Below, piece by piece: positions 30,896 to 42,846 of a DNA stretch of 64,000 bases. The notes beneath the pieces were generated by a model. It was not told the origin of the DNA. It saw only the letters and a program-made list of their open reading frames with translations, and ran no database searches. The translations under genes and the position numbers were made by a program. This DNA comes from Dipteris shenzhenensis (Eukaryota; Polypodiophyta; Polypodiopsida; Gleicheniales): NCBI GenBank assembly GCA_047967505.1, contig CM106540.1; one strand, 5' to 3'. Position 1 is the stretch's first letter, and every line of letters begins with the position of its first letter.

Positions 30896-32205
30896 CACAG
30901 CTCCGATGGGATTAATTTTTCTTACTTGATAAGGTCCTTCACCTAAATACTTGAGTTTGCCCTTGTGGACTTTGACATTGTATAGTAAGACCAGGTCCCC
31001 TTTCTTGATGTCTTTGGCTTTAAGGTTTCTATCAAACCATACAATTCTTCTATATTTTTCTATTGTCATGGCATGGTAGGCAACTAATCTGGTCTCTGTA
31101 TGCTTCTCCAATCGATAGAGTCTTTCTTTCAGGAATTCATGATCTCCCATGCGTTCCTATACTGCTATGCATAGGATTGGTATTACAAATTCTATTGGGA
31201 ACACAGCTTCAAGTCTGCACACCAATTGAAAAGGTATATTCCTTGTACTACCCAATCAGAACACTTTGGTTCCACTATGGATAATGCATAATATTTTGTT
31301 GATGGATTCATCCTGCCCATTTCCTTGTGTGCTTTTTCTATGGATTACCATAAAGCTAGACAAGAGTTCTTGGATAACCTCATTAACAAAATGCGTGCCT
31401 CTATACGACAGAATTTCAATGCGGCATCCAAATTGGGTGATCACATTCTTGTATAAGAACCTTGCTTCTAGCATCTACCTTTCTGACTGCTTTAGCTTCA
31501 GCTCATTTGGTAAAGTAATCAGTGGCCACAATGATGTAGCGTGCCTATGTTCCTTTTTCTGCTAGATGGATGGGACCCCCAAAATCAATCTCCCATTTTT
31601 GAAATGGTTTTTGTGCATTAACTTTTGTTAGGGGATTGAAGTCCTTGTGTTGTGGTTTAGTAGTCCATTGGCATACATCACAACTTTTGATATATTCATA
31701 GGCATCTGCCCAAAGTGTTGGCCACCAGTACCCTGCGAGGATGAGGAGGACTTTTCTTGCTGTGGCTTCCCCTTGGAAGTTTCTTCCTACAATGCCTTCA
31801 TGGACTTCACTAAGGATTGGCATGATCTCATGTGGCATTACACACCTCCTTAAAACTTGGTCCTTGCCCATCTTGTATAGTTGTCCACAGCAATGAGTTG
31901 GTAGGGTGCATCTTTTGAAATTAGTTTTTTGGCATCCACTGCTTTCCTTTTAGGGGGTGGTCTTTCTACCATTTAGTATCCAATGATATCTACACACCAT
32001 TTTGGAATAGAATCTATTTGAAATAGTGTGGCATCTAGCAAGTCATCTTCTACTTCAGTGACTTCTTCTCCCCACTTGATACGAGACATGTAATCGAAAA
32101 TTTAGTGTTGGGCACCTTTGCAGACCACTTTTTTTTAATTGAATTCTTGAAGCAAGAGGATCCATCTGGTTATTCTTCCTATTGTACATGAACCCATCCT
32201 AAGAG
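30794..32205 (-). pseudogene. pol: Ty3/gypsy RNase H end and integrase
   Basis: From 32,205 leftward: RNase H tail and linker (WGEEVTEVEDDLLDATLFQ), then an integrase zinc region with H and C pairs (CVMPHEIMPILSEVHEG; CDVCQWTTKPQH). The core is KWEIDFGGPIHLAEKGT; the second catalytic site is altered to LSYRGTHFVNEV (Asp to Tyr); then GNGQDESINKILC. The C-terminal GPY module is KLKYLGEGPYQVRKINPIGA. The frames are broken by several stops and shifts. An abrupt inversion at about 32,205 joins it to the plus-strand gag below. Confidence 0.88.
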
Positions 32206-34320
32206 CCAGGATCAATGCACAAGCCAATCCACTGCAAAGGTTGTGGTGCCACATCTACATAGTTAGTGGGGACATGACAAAATAGTTGCATCTTCAACAT
32301 GTGCAACAACCTCAATAATACCAACCAGCACCCACCCCAGTGTACAAGCAACTAGCATATACACAAGCCCCCCTAGCTCCAAGGCTGAATCTTGTTCCCA
32401 CTGTTTGGACCCCAGTCTCGCAACTACCAAAAGGAATCCAAATCCACAACCATATTTGAGAGTGTCACATCCAGCTCCTCCTGTAGTTCCAATACAACAA
32501 CTTCAAGCTGAGGAAGTGGATTCACAATTCGAGTATGAAGCTGAGTACCCAGTGTACTATGTGGAAGGAGCATAAGGTTTAATACCGGTATGTGAGAATC
32601 AAGTTCGGCCCAACACATATGAGCACCAATCAAGTGCTATAATTGTGGAGAGAATTAACAGATCGCAGAGTGCCCTCATTCTGGTAGCCCCACTACTTTC
32701 CAACCACTCTACACAGATTGTGGCATTGGCCATGCCTGTATGGATTGTCCCATGAAAGATAAGTCCCCACAACAAATGATGCTAAGCCTAACATCCCAAT
32801 GCATTAGTGGGGTGGACTATCAAAGTCTAGGGCTGGCAAGCATATTATCACAACCTATGAATGTAATTACATGCCATTAAAAAGAGGCCACCAAGAGCCC
32901 TAATATTCCAATTCAATCAAGAAAACCTCTTCAAAAGAAAACACAAGTGCCTATACCTTTGCCAAGCAATGATCATCCAAATTCATCCACATCAGCTCTC
33001 GAGCCTCAAATAAAAGAAGCTCAATACCCTAATGCAGAAGTGGAGAAGACTCGATTTTCAAGCACTTCATCAATGGGTGCAAAAAGAAAAAGCTCAATTC
33101 AAGGCTGAGAAGCAAGAACATGATCCAATCCCCCTGTCTTGGCCCCAGCAAGTATGGAATCTATCCTTGAGCCTCTATTCCAACAACAAGATCCACAACA
33201 TAATGTACTACCATGCTAACTTAATGGTGCAGCACTCTCTAGCATTCTAAGTTGCCCAGTGTCCATTCCCATCATTATCCTCTTACAAAATTGTCTCAAT
33301 ATCTGGGAGAGTTTCAAAGGATGGATTGAACTAGCAAATCCCTCTCCACCTATGGAAGACATAGAAAATAACCCTCTGCGGATGGGTGAGAGAGGTGACA
33401 TATGCAACATCACCGTGCCTTTGATCCATAAAGCATATGATGAAGTCCATGCCATAGTGGATGGTGCGCATGTGTGAATGTCCTATCCAAGGAGTTCTAT
33501 GATGAATCGGGTCTTCCACCAATGCAAAAGGCTAATTTCAACATACGCTTTGTAGATGATTCACGTGCAATGCCCTTGGGAATAGTGAATGGAGTGTCCA
33601 CAAAAGTCGTAGGAGTCCGTTTTACTCTTCAATTCACAATCTTGGATCTCCCTAAGAAATCATACCAAATTTCTTGGACATCCTTGGTTGCATGAAGCAT
33701 CGGTCCTCCATGATTGGGGAATTGATAGATTGACAATCCAAAATTACGACACCCACGTAAGAGTTAATGTGGGGATAGGATCAATAAAATCAATTGTGTC
33801 CTCTTCAATGACAATCTCAAGCAAATCAACCTACCTGCCACAGTAAGCCTTAGCGAGGAATACACAAAGCAATGTGAACAATGGGATCCAAGAATTGCAA
33901 CCATTGACAACTACCATACATTAGATCCGACCTTCTCGCAAATTTATGATAAGGTTATGTAGGTAAAACCTACACTCACATGTGAAGAACCAATTGATCT
34001 AGACCTTGAATGGAATAGTGAACCTGAAGAAGCTACATGTTCCAATAAGGACTCAGATTTTCCATGGCACCTTGAAATAGAGGTTGAAAATGCTCAATTT
34101 AAAGACCATGTCTTTGAAAATGATTTAGTCATTCTCCATGCCCCAATGGCACTTGAACTTCCCAAAGTTAAAACTCCAAAGTTGAATAATAGCAGAAGAT
34201 ATCACAAGAAAGCTGAAGGAGGTCATCGCCACCACAAAGCCAAGGCTGACCACTTCAATGAGTTTGACCAAGTCCAAACTAGGATTGTCAAGTTGTATCT
34301 TACCAAGTGAGCACCCCCAA
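32206..34320 (+). pseudogene. gag-pro: Ty3/gypsy gag end and aspartic protease
   Basis: A proline/glutamine-rich stretch (about 32,260-32,560) leads to a cysteine-rich region near 32,640-32,760 (CGIGHACMDCPMKDK), a decayed zinc knuckle. A linker follows, then protease: IHKAYDEVHAIVDGAHV, NVLSKEFYDESGLPPMQKAN, FTLQFTILDLPKKSYQI and FLGHPWLHEASVLHDWGIDR. The DG in VDGAHV holds the catalytic Asp position. A near-identical end piece lies at 61,454-61,669. The frame is broken many times. It was once continuous with the reverse transcriptase at 37.3 kb. Confidence 0.82.
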
Positions 34321-35349
34321 AATTGGAGCCACCTCCTCTTGAATCGTCCCCTAATGGACTTGAAGGTATATGTGCAGCAAATAAACCATTACTTCTAGTA
34401 CTTTTCCAGTGGAAAAGTTACCCCAAAATTCCCAACGTAAGAAGATTCGAAAGTTTAAGACACATGTGTGGTTGAAGCTTGATAATGAGACTTAAAAAAA
34501 AGAAAGTGTGTAGGTCTCGACAGTGACTCACGTGTTGTGGGGAGGTTGAAGAGATGCCAATGGAGCCTCCACTCCAAGCTACTCCTTGTGAGAGCAATGC
34601 AAGGCACGAGCCATCCGCAAGTGTCACTCAAGTGGCCTCTGGATTGTTGCATCCACGAGAGAAAGAGGGAATGGGGAGAGGGGAGAAGAGAGAGGAGAAG
34701 GGAAGAGGAGAGTGAAGGGGGATGGAGTGGAAAACACAAGGGCACTACAATGGAAACAAGAGAACCCCCAAAAAACTCTTGGAAGAGAAGAGGGAGCTTG
34801 TATTCAAACTTGTGCAAACAACAATGAAGGCCAAAGTCAAGCCTTTGGCCTTTTATACATGTCACCTTTTGAAGGGAGGGCCAAGCCTTTTTCTTTTAGC
34901 GCTTGGCCTCTCTTTACATTAAAAGTCTCATATCGCTATTCTTTCCATCTCTCCCTACTAGTGGAAATAGCGCTTGTGTTAACCATATAAGAGCACTTGG
35001 GACAAGCCTGGCATTAGGAGGTGCTCTTAACCGGCTCCTAAATAGCACTTTTGTTAGCCTCGTGCCTCCAAGGCTTAGGCTATTTGGGGCTCAAACTCTC
35101 TGAGCTCCCTCAAGCCTTGGGCCATTTGTGGTTCAAACTCCATGTACGAGGCTCAAAACCTGGAGTGGCGAGGCTTAACTTCCACGAGACACTTAACCAT
35201 AGCTTGCAGCTGGAACATACAACCTATGCACGTTGCCTGGACTCTTTTGCCTTGGGGTATTAGCTAGAACATATAATTTGTGCATGTTGCTTGGAATCTT
35301 TGGCCTTGGGGTATTTGGGGCTCAAAATCCATGAGCTTGTACTATACTC

Positions 35350-35510
35350 CTTCCATGATTGTATTCGTTGAAGTGAATCATGAATGTGCATGATGCCTGC
35401 AAGCTTTGGCCTTGGGGTATTTGGGGCACAAACTCCCCGATCTTGTGATGTACTCCTTCCATGGATGTATTCATTGAACTAAATCATGAAGCCTAATCAC
35501 CTCTAATCAC
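35350..35510. repeat. Direct repeat, copy 1
   Basis: It runs from ctccttccatg through ttggccttggggtatttggg to catgaagcctaatcacctct. It is about 85-90% similar by eye to 37,045-37,205. It may be a relic of the LTR of the inserted element. Confidence 0.65.
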
Positions 35511-37044
35511 TGCGTATTTATAGTGTTTGGGGGATGGTGCATGGTGTAATTGTGTAGGTGGTGAGCTGTGCGGAGACCTCCCTATACATCCAAAACTCTT
35601 GTTGCTCTCGGTCTTCCAAACCTAAGTCTTCTGATTGATCGAGGGTGTGCTATCGTTTGTTCTCTTCTTGGAGGGACACTATCAGTTCCCGTTCTTGTGC
35701 CAGGAGATCTTGTAGTGATTGGATTTGTTGCTCTTGGTTCTCCTATGTTCTAGCATGTTGCGCCTCTGCCGGCACCTTTTGCTCCAATGTTGTTCGCAGG
35801 CTAGACTTGTCAACCTAGCCCATGAGAGGTCTAGGGATTCCCTTGTGGCAAGGTAATATTTGAGCTTTGTTAGGGCTAGATTGAACTCTTCATCTTTTGC
35901 ATGGTACTCCTCTGCTCTATCTACGATGACTGCTTGACTCATGGGTTGGGCAGCAACCATTATGGTGGTGTGACTGTCGTGTGTAGAGAGTTGTGCCTAA
36001 AGGAGGCTTGCAGAGAGCTGTGAGGCCTATTCCTGCCTCCTTTTCAAAATTTTGTGTCCCACCTATGGAAGCTGTGCCATGGCTTCGAGTAATTGTTTTT
36101 CCATCAGGTTCACACATGAGAGTTGCTTGACCGACATGTGGTTGTAGCCACTTGGTGTCCTATACTGGGGCGCACTGCAAAACTGTAGAGACCTTGCTAG
36201 GATTTCCCATGGAGAGGAGGAGGTGCTAGTGGTGAAGGATGTGGTCTCCTAGGCTATTGTGGAGACCGAGCCATAGGGCACAATGGGAGTTGCTGGCGTG
36301 GCTTTGACTCTTGGATGGAGGCCAATGGTGACTGTTTTGTCACTTGGGAGGTCCTCGATTAGTATGGGCTCCTGCTGAACCCTTTTGCCCTTATCTTTTT
36401 GGTGGGGGGTGGTAACTCCAGGATGAGTTTGATTTTGTTGTGGTCCGTAGAGATCTGGGACACTATGTGGCCAAGAATTGGCACTTAAGAGGATTCAGGG
36501 ATATGTGGTATAAGAGGCAATTCTTGAGGATGAGCCAAAGGTACTTCAAGTGAATGGGGCTTCAAAAACCCTTGGACCCAAGGGGTCTTTGAAAATCCTT
36601 GGACTCGAGGGGCCACACTAGTGAATGGGGCTTCGAAAACCCTTAGACTCGAGGGGTCTTGCATTACTTCGTCCAAGCTCTCCATCTCATTGGAGCTAGA
36701 TAGATCTTCCTGTCGGGGATCTATTGACGAGTGGGGGCTAGGAATCGAGCTTTTGGATCCCTAGCTAGGGCAAAGGGTGAGCTGAGCATAGCTCAAAGCA
36801 CTATCTTTTGGCACAAGATCCTTGGACAAAATTCTCCTAGACCTCAAGTGCATGTAGGAGACCTCTAACTAGGCACACTTAGGCTGAACTGAGGTTCTTG
36901 AATTTTTATTTCTTGGACTTCCCCAGAGGTATCCCAATGGTCATAGGGATAGCTCTATGGCAACGGTCATAGGGATAAGGTATCACACCGGGCGGTGGGA
37001 TACCAGTACAATAGCGGTCGATGGAATAATTATGGCGACAGGCA

Positions 37045-37205
37045 GAGGAGTCCTTCCATGGCTGTATCCATTAAAGTAAATCATAAATGTGCACGTTGCC
37101 TGCAAGCTTTGGCCTTGGTGTATTTGGGGCTCAAACTCCCTGAGCTTGTCCTATACTCCTTCCATGGCTATATTTATTGAACTACATCATGAAGCCTAAT
37201 CACCT
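37045..37205. repeat. Direct repeat, copy 2
   Basis: Partner of 35,350-35,510. The gypsy reverse-transcriptase-side sequence resumes directly after it. Confidence 0.65.
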
Positions 37206-37210
37206 CTAAT

Positions 37211-39825
37211 TACTGATTACCCTACATTTGGTAGACTCTATGAATGTTAACAGAAAGTCCACAAGAGCGTCCAAAATTAGTTAATGATCCTATGCCACCC
37301 AGTGCCCCTAGCCCATGTCAGGCTAGTTGAACACCATCAATGGTGGCTAATCTTCGAGAAGTGTTAAAGTACTTCAAGAATACACCAGTGGGAGTGTCCC
37401 CATAGCAATGCCAAGACCAGTAAGAGAATCTAATGTGCAAGAAACCGATAGCATTGGAGATACTCCAATCTATGAGGGACTATCCAAAACTCGCACAATA
37501 GACTTCACCCTTAAAGGTGAGGAAGAAAATATGGTATTCATTGGGAAATAGCTTACATAGGAAGATGAAACAAAGCTCAAAGCACTCCTAATGGAATACC
37601 AAGATTGCCTAGCATGGTTATGCAAGGAAATGAATGGAATTTCTCCAGAAGTGGTAGTACAAATGCCACCTATTAGGGAAGAAGGTGCCCACCCTAAGGT
37701 ATGTGGACCTTATTGAACAAATTCAAAATATGGCACCATGGTCTATGACGAACTGGAAAAACCCGTAGATGTAGGATTCATCTATGAGATAGAGCACACT
37801 AATTGGGTTTCACCCATTGTTATCATGCCTAAATGCAACAAGAAGCTAAGAATATGTGTTATCTTAAATAATGTGAATGCCGCCACAATCAGGGATCACT
37901 ATCCCCTACCCTTTATAGAAACAATGTTGGAAAAGTTGGCTAGATCAGAGATATACAGCTTCTTGGATGGCTTTAGTGGCTACAACTAAGTGCACATTAC
38001 TCCTGTTGACCAATCAAAAATAGCATTTGCTACAAAATGGGGTATATTTGTCTATAGAGTCATGCCACTTGGCCTTTGTAATGCCTCGGCCACATTCTAG
38101 AGAGTCATGTTCACCAATTTCAAGTCATTTCTAAATAAGTTCCTAGAGGTGCTCGTGGATGATTTGTGCATCCACTCAAACAAAAGAAACCACTTAGAAT
38201 GTCTTGAAGTAGTTCTAATCAAATGCAAGGAGTATGGCATCTCCCTGAATCCAACAAAATGTCAGTTCATGGTCACCCATGGAGTTCTTTTGGAGCATAT
38301 TGTTTCTCAACATGGGATTGCAAACTGACATGGGCAAAATCAAAATCATCATGGAATTGCCTCCTCCTACAAATTGCAAAGGTGTGAAGGTATTTACAGG
38401 ACATCCCGGCTATTATAGAAGATTTATCTTGTGGTATGCCATGATAGCAGACCACTTTACAAAATAATTAATGGAATTCTTATGGACAAAAGAGTGCAAC
38501 CGAGCCTTTGAGCTTTTAAAGTGGCGCCTAATCAAAGCACCCATCCTTATATCTCCCAATTGGGATATTGATTTTCATGCTCATATCGATGGCTCCAAGT
38601 ATGCAATTGGGAGTGTTCTTTGGCAACCTAGTGCACATAAGAAAGAGTACCCATTCTACTTTGTCAGTCAACAACTCAATGATGCAGAGATCAACTATAC
38701 CACCACAAAAAGAGAAGCCCTAGCAATGGTGTATATTGTTAATAAATTGTCACTATTTATTGGCAAATGATTTTATATTCTACAGCGACCCATCAAGCAT
38801 CACTTTATATTGTGAACTGTCCATGTACAATAGGAAGAATAACCAGATGGCTCCTCTTACTTAAAGAATTCAATTTCAAAATAGTGGTCTGCAAAGGTGC
38901 CCAACACTACATTGTTGATCACATGTCTCATGTCAAGTGGGGAGAAGAAGCCACTAGAGTAAAAGATGACTTGCTAGATGCCACACAATTTTCAATAGAT
39001 GCTATTCTAGAATGGTGTGCAGATATCATTGGGTACTTGATGGGAGGAAGACCACCCCCTGAAATGAAAGCAGCGAATGCCAAAAAACTAATTTTAAAAG
39101 TTGCACCCTATTAACTCATTACAGGAAATCTATACAAGATGGGCAAGGATAGGTAAGGAGATGTGTAATGCCACATGAGATCATCCCAATCCTCAGTGAA
39201 GTCCATGAAGGCTTTCAAGAGGACACTTCCAAGGGGAAGCCACAGCAAGAAAATTCCTCCCTACAGGCTATTGATGGCCAACATTTTGGGCAGATGCCTA
39301 TGAATATGTCAAAGGTTGTGATGTATGCCAATGGAACACTAATCCCCAACACAAAGAATTCAATCCCCTAACAATAGTTATTGCACCAAAACCATTTGGA
39401 AAATTGGGGATTGATTATGTAGGTCCCATCCATCCAGCAGCAAAGGGAACACAGGCATGCTACATCATTGTGGCCACTGATTACTTTACCAAATGAGATG
39501 AAGCTAAAGCAATCAGAAAGGCAGATGCCAGAAGCACAGCAAGGTTCTTATACAAGAATGTGATCACCCAATTCGAATGCCCCATTGAAATTGTGTCGGA
39601 TAGAGACACACATTTTGTCAATGAGGTTATTTCAGAACTCTTGTCTCGCTTTACGGTAATCCATAGAAAAAGCACACAACGGAATGGATAGGCCGAATCT
39701 AGCAACAAACTATTATGCATTATTCTCACCAAGGTAGTAGAACCAAAGCATTCTGATTGGGTAGAGAAACTAAATGTAGCCTTATGGGCATACTGAACCA
39801 CACTCAAGGTCAATGCAGGGCTTGG
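37211..39825 (+). pseudogene. pol: Ty3/gypsy reverse transcriptase, RNase H and integrase core
   Basis: Reverse transcriptase motifs in order: NWVSPIVIMPKCNKKLRICV, FLDGFSGYN-stop-VHITP, FVYRVMPLGLCNASATF-stop-R, and the catalytic box as EVLVDDLCIHS (usual form F/YxDD). Then NPTKCQFMVTHGVLL and YYRRFILWYAMIA. RNase H: HIDGSKYAIGSVLWQPSAHK, QLNDAEINYTTTKREALAM. Integrase: KLGIDYVGPIHPAAKGTQ, VSDRDTHFVNEVISELLSRF, NG-stop-AESSNKLLC, holding the D, D and E positions. It ends abruptly at WVEKLNVALWAY...LKVNAGLG, so the C-terminal GPY module is absent. The stops at FSGYN(Q)V, ATF(Q)R and NG(Q)AES replace expected glutamines. Confidence 0.92.
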
Positions 39826-41189
39826 ATGATTTTATCAAAGGTATATATATATATTAATATAAAATCATTGCAAAAGTTTATCAAGCTATTTTTTTAAGTT
39901 CACAATATTGATAGCATATAGCATAATTTTGTACATTTTCTTTTGAATTTTGAAGTAAAATATGTAAATCCTAGCGAAACTTCCCATTTTTTCACATAAA
40001 AGTTTCAAATCCTAGCGAATGTTTCAAACATTTACTTTTATTAGGGCATACAAACTTGATGCCCTCTATAGCTCATGTCGACACTCTCTTTGTTCAGCAA
40101 CTTTTCATCCAATATGACTTGTGTAGAGCAAATTAGCTTAATCCCTCTAAGCACAAGCTGGCAGACTAATAGAGGAGTGTTGTATCCAAATCTCAGACCA
40201 TTTGGTCAATTGGATGTAGAGAATTTGGCAAAAAACTAGTCAAAATTGACAAGCTTCCCACAAACAATGACACGCGCAATTGCACCTCTACTTCATGTTG
40301 GACACTCTCCACAGTAGGGGCTTCTATTCCACTAGAAATCCCTTTGTTACTGCTCTTGAAGTCTTCAATTGAGGCCTCCAACTTCAAACTATTTAATTTG
40401 GGGGTAACAATGATCTTTTCTTCTACTCTGAACCATTGAACATGGTTAAGTGCTAGAAAGTTTCATTATTATGTCACTAATTTTTGGCTTTTGGATGTTT
40501 GCTCATTTGAAGTGATCTAAAGCATTTTTCAGCTTCACCTTTGAAGTACTATCTTGAATTTGACAATTTTTGGAAAGCTCATGATGCATTTATGATATAT
40601 TTGTGAAGTAAATATGCCTTCATCTATGATTTGAATATATATCCTCTAGATCACAAAAGACAAGTCTAATTAGCTCCAAAAATAGTTATAGTCACTTGAG
40701 GTAAAATCAAAGAATACTTTGACATTTGTACCTTCATGGAAATTATGCATTTTATAGTCAATTTATGTAGGCCTTAGCAATGTGTTTCTTGATATAGCGA
40801 CCTTTGGTATGCTAGGTCTATAGCCAACTGAGAAACTTACATAGCATTCATACTAGATAGTTGTGGATCATTCCTTAAAAGTCTTATTTGGGATGCATTG
40901 AGTTCTGGCACTTGGCCATCACCACCATGGATTGGCCTAGGGTGTACACCCTTCGGTTCTAGAGTATCACCTACTCTCTCTTTGTTGTTCTGCAAGAGGA
41001 AGCTTTCCTATTTATTCCATTATTGTCTTTTCTACATTTAATGTCTCCATCTCCTTCCATGCATCATTGGCCCTTGTGGAAGTCGAGGATAATAGATATA
41101 GTTCCATTCTTTAGAATGTATTCAACATAGTCAAAGCACAAATGCATATGAAACCAATAAAGGACCATAAAGTACAACCATTATCCATT
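39826..41189. other. No gene recognised
   Basis: AT-rich flank after the truncated integrase, starting with a tatatatatatta run. Only short frames are present. Confidence 0.6.
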
Positions 41190-41665
41190 GCCTCTAGAGA
41201 GAATGTCACTAATTCCATTGTCCACTTGGGGAATGGCACTAGTGCCAATCTCTCTAAAGTTCCATAGAGAATTCTAATAGTGCAACTCTTCTCTCTCAAC
41301 TCATAGAGAGAATGGCACTAGTGCCATTCTTATTTGGGGGATGGCACTAGTTCCATTTTTTCTATAAGGTTATGGAGAATGTCACTAGTGCCTTTCTCTA
41401 TATCTTGATTGGGAGGTGAGAATGGCTCTAGTGCCTCTCCCCATGTCCCAAAACAAATGTACAATGAATGCTCTAAAAGATTAGACATTGTATTACATTT
41501 TAATTCTCTTTGTTATAGTTAAAGCATACAAGTGAATAAAGGAACATAAAATATCAATAACCCCATAGAGGAATGACACAAGTGCCATTCTCCAAATGAT
41601 GACATGGAGAGTTCCTTTAACTTCATTGGAATAATGAAACTAGTGCCATTACCCATGTTCCAATA
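41190..41665. repeat. Irregular repeat of a GGCACTAGTGCC palindrome motif
   Basis: Variants of gagaatggcactagtgccattc recur at least seven times, 20 to 80 bp apart. Related words occur at 25,545-25,605. The core is a perfect palindrome, so each copy could bind a dimeric factor or form a small cruciform. No coding role is seen. Confidence 0.65.
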
Positions 41666-41844
41666 GATTTGTAGAAAGCACTCAAATCCAAACTTTGAGA
41701 GAATATTTATTACAGTACAATTTTTTATCTCCACGATGCTTTCAAACCACATAGAATCAAGAAAGGAGCATAATATCCCCCCCTCTTTCAATCTCTTTTT
41801 CTCTCTTTTTCTTTTATATTTAAGCTTTCTCTCTTTTTCTTTTA

Positions 41845-42640
41845 TGCTTATATGCTCATGCATAAGCATAAGCATATGCTTTGTTTCCTTTCCCTCTTCT
41901 TCCTCTTATGCATAAGCATAAGCATATGTCTCCTTCTCTTATGCTCATGCATAAGCATAAGCATGAGCATATGTCTTCTTCTCTTATGCTTATGCTTATG
42001 CATGAGCATATGTCTCCTTCTCCTCTTTTCCTCCTTTCCTCTCTCTTTTCCCCCCCTCTTTCCCCTCTTTCAATCTCTTTTCATAAGCATATGTATTTGC
42101 CTATGCATAAGCATAAGCATATGTCTCCTTCTCTTATGCTCATGCATAAGCATAAGCATAAGCATGAGCATATGTCTCCTTCTCTTATGCTTATGCTTAT
42201 GCATGAGCATATGTCTCCTTCTCCTTCTCCTTCTCCTCTTTTCCTCCTTTCCTCTCTCTTTCCCCCCCTCTTTCCCCTCTTTCAATCTCTTTTCATAAGC
42301 ATATGTATTTGCCTATGCATAAGCATAAGCATATGTCTCCTTCTCTTATGCTCATGCATAAGCATAAGCATAAGCATGAGCATACGTCTCCTTCTCCTTC
42401 TCCTTTCCTTCTTTCAATCTCTTTTTCCCCTCTTCCTCCTTTCCTTCTCTCATGAGCATGTCTCATTTTCCTCTTTTCCTCTCTCTTTCTCCCCCTCTTC
42501 CCCCTCTTTCGATCTCTTTTCGTAAGCATATGTATTTGCCTATGCTTAAGCTTTCTCTCTTTTTCTTTTATGATCATATGCTCATGCATAAGCATAAGCA
42601 TAAGCATGAGCATGAGCATGAGCATAAGCTTTCTCCCCCT
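41845..42640. repeat. ATAAGC minisatellite with 212-227-bp higher-order period
   Basis: Runs of cataagcataagcat alternate with the complementary cttatgcttatgc and pyrimidine tracts (ctccttctcctcttttcctc). The phrase c(a/g)atctctttt recurs at 42,071, 42,283 and 42,510, giving a larger unit. Because both orientations of the hexamer are present, the array can fold on itself. Frames such as HKHKHMSPSLMLMHKHKH are artefacts. Confidence 0.9.
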
Positions 42641-42846
42641 CTTCCCCCTCTTTCGATCCTACTGCCTAGCCATCCCCTCGTGCCCCTTCGACCGAGGGGT
42701 CATCACCTGCACGTGCCTATCGTAAGGGAAGGAAGAGTAGGAGGGGCTGCTTATGTTGTGTTGACTTGGGAGATGTAGACTAGTCAATACACTCACATCC
42801 CTACAGGTCTCCACTTGGTCCCGAGACACAGTATCAGTCAGTTCCC

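Larger units (their letters stand above)
34440..37210 (-). mobile_element. Insertion separating gypsy protease from reverse transcriptase
   Basis: This 2.8-kb block sits between protease and RT sequence that is contiguous in related elements. The minus strand carries a coiled-coil piece (35,960-35,682: VIVDRAEEYHAKDEEFNLAL; SLDLSWARLTSLACEQ) and proline-rich upstream pieces (36,117-36,685), like the accessory ORF of the other gypsy units. A block near 35,350-35,510 recurs at 37,045-37,205, which may be repeat ends. A second degenerate repeat (gccttgggg(t/c)atttggggctcaaactc) covers 35,060-35,480. Exact borders are uncertain. Confidence 0.45.

Noticed and set aside
7324-39700. TAG/TAA read as glutamine (a variant genetic code)
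   Set aside because: TGA stops and frameshifts also occur, the genes are plant transposons and pseudogenes, and methylation-driven C-to-T decay explains the pattern.
41852-42625. HKHKHMSPSLM-type repeat proteins on both strands
   Set aside because: Direct translation of the ATAAGC minisatellite; open in several frames at once.
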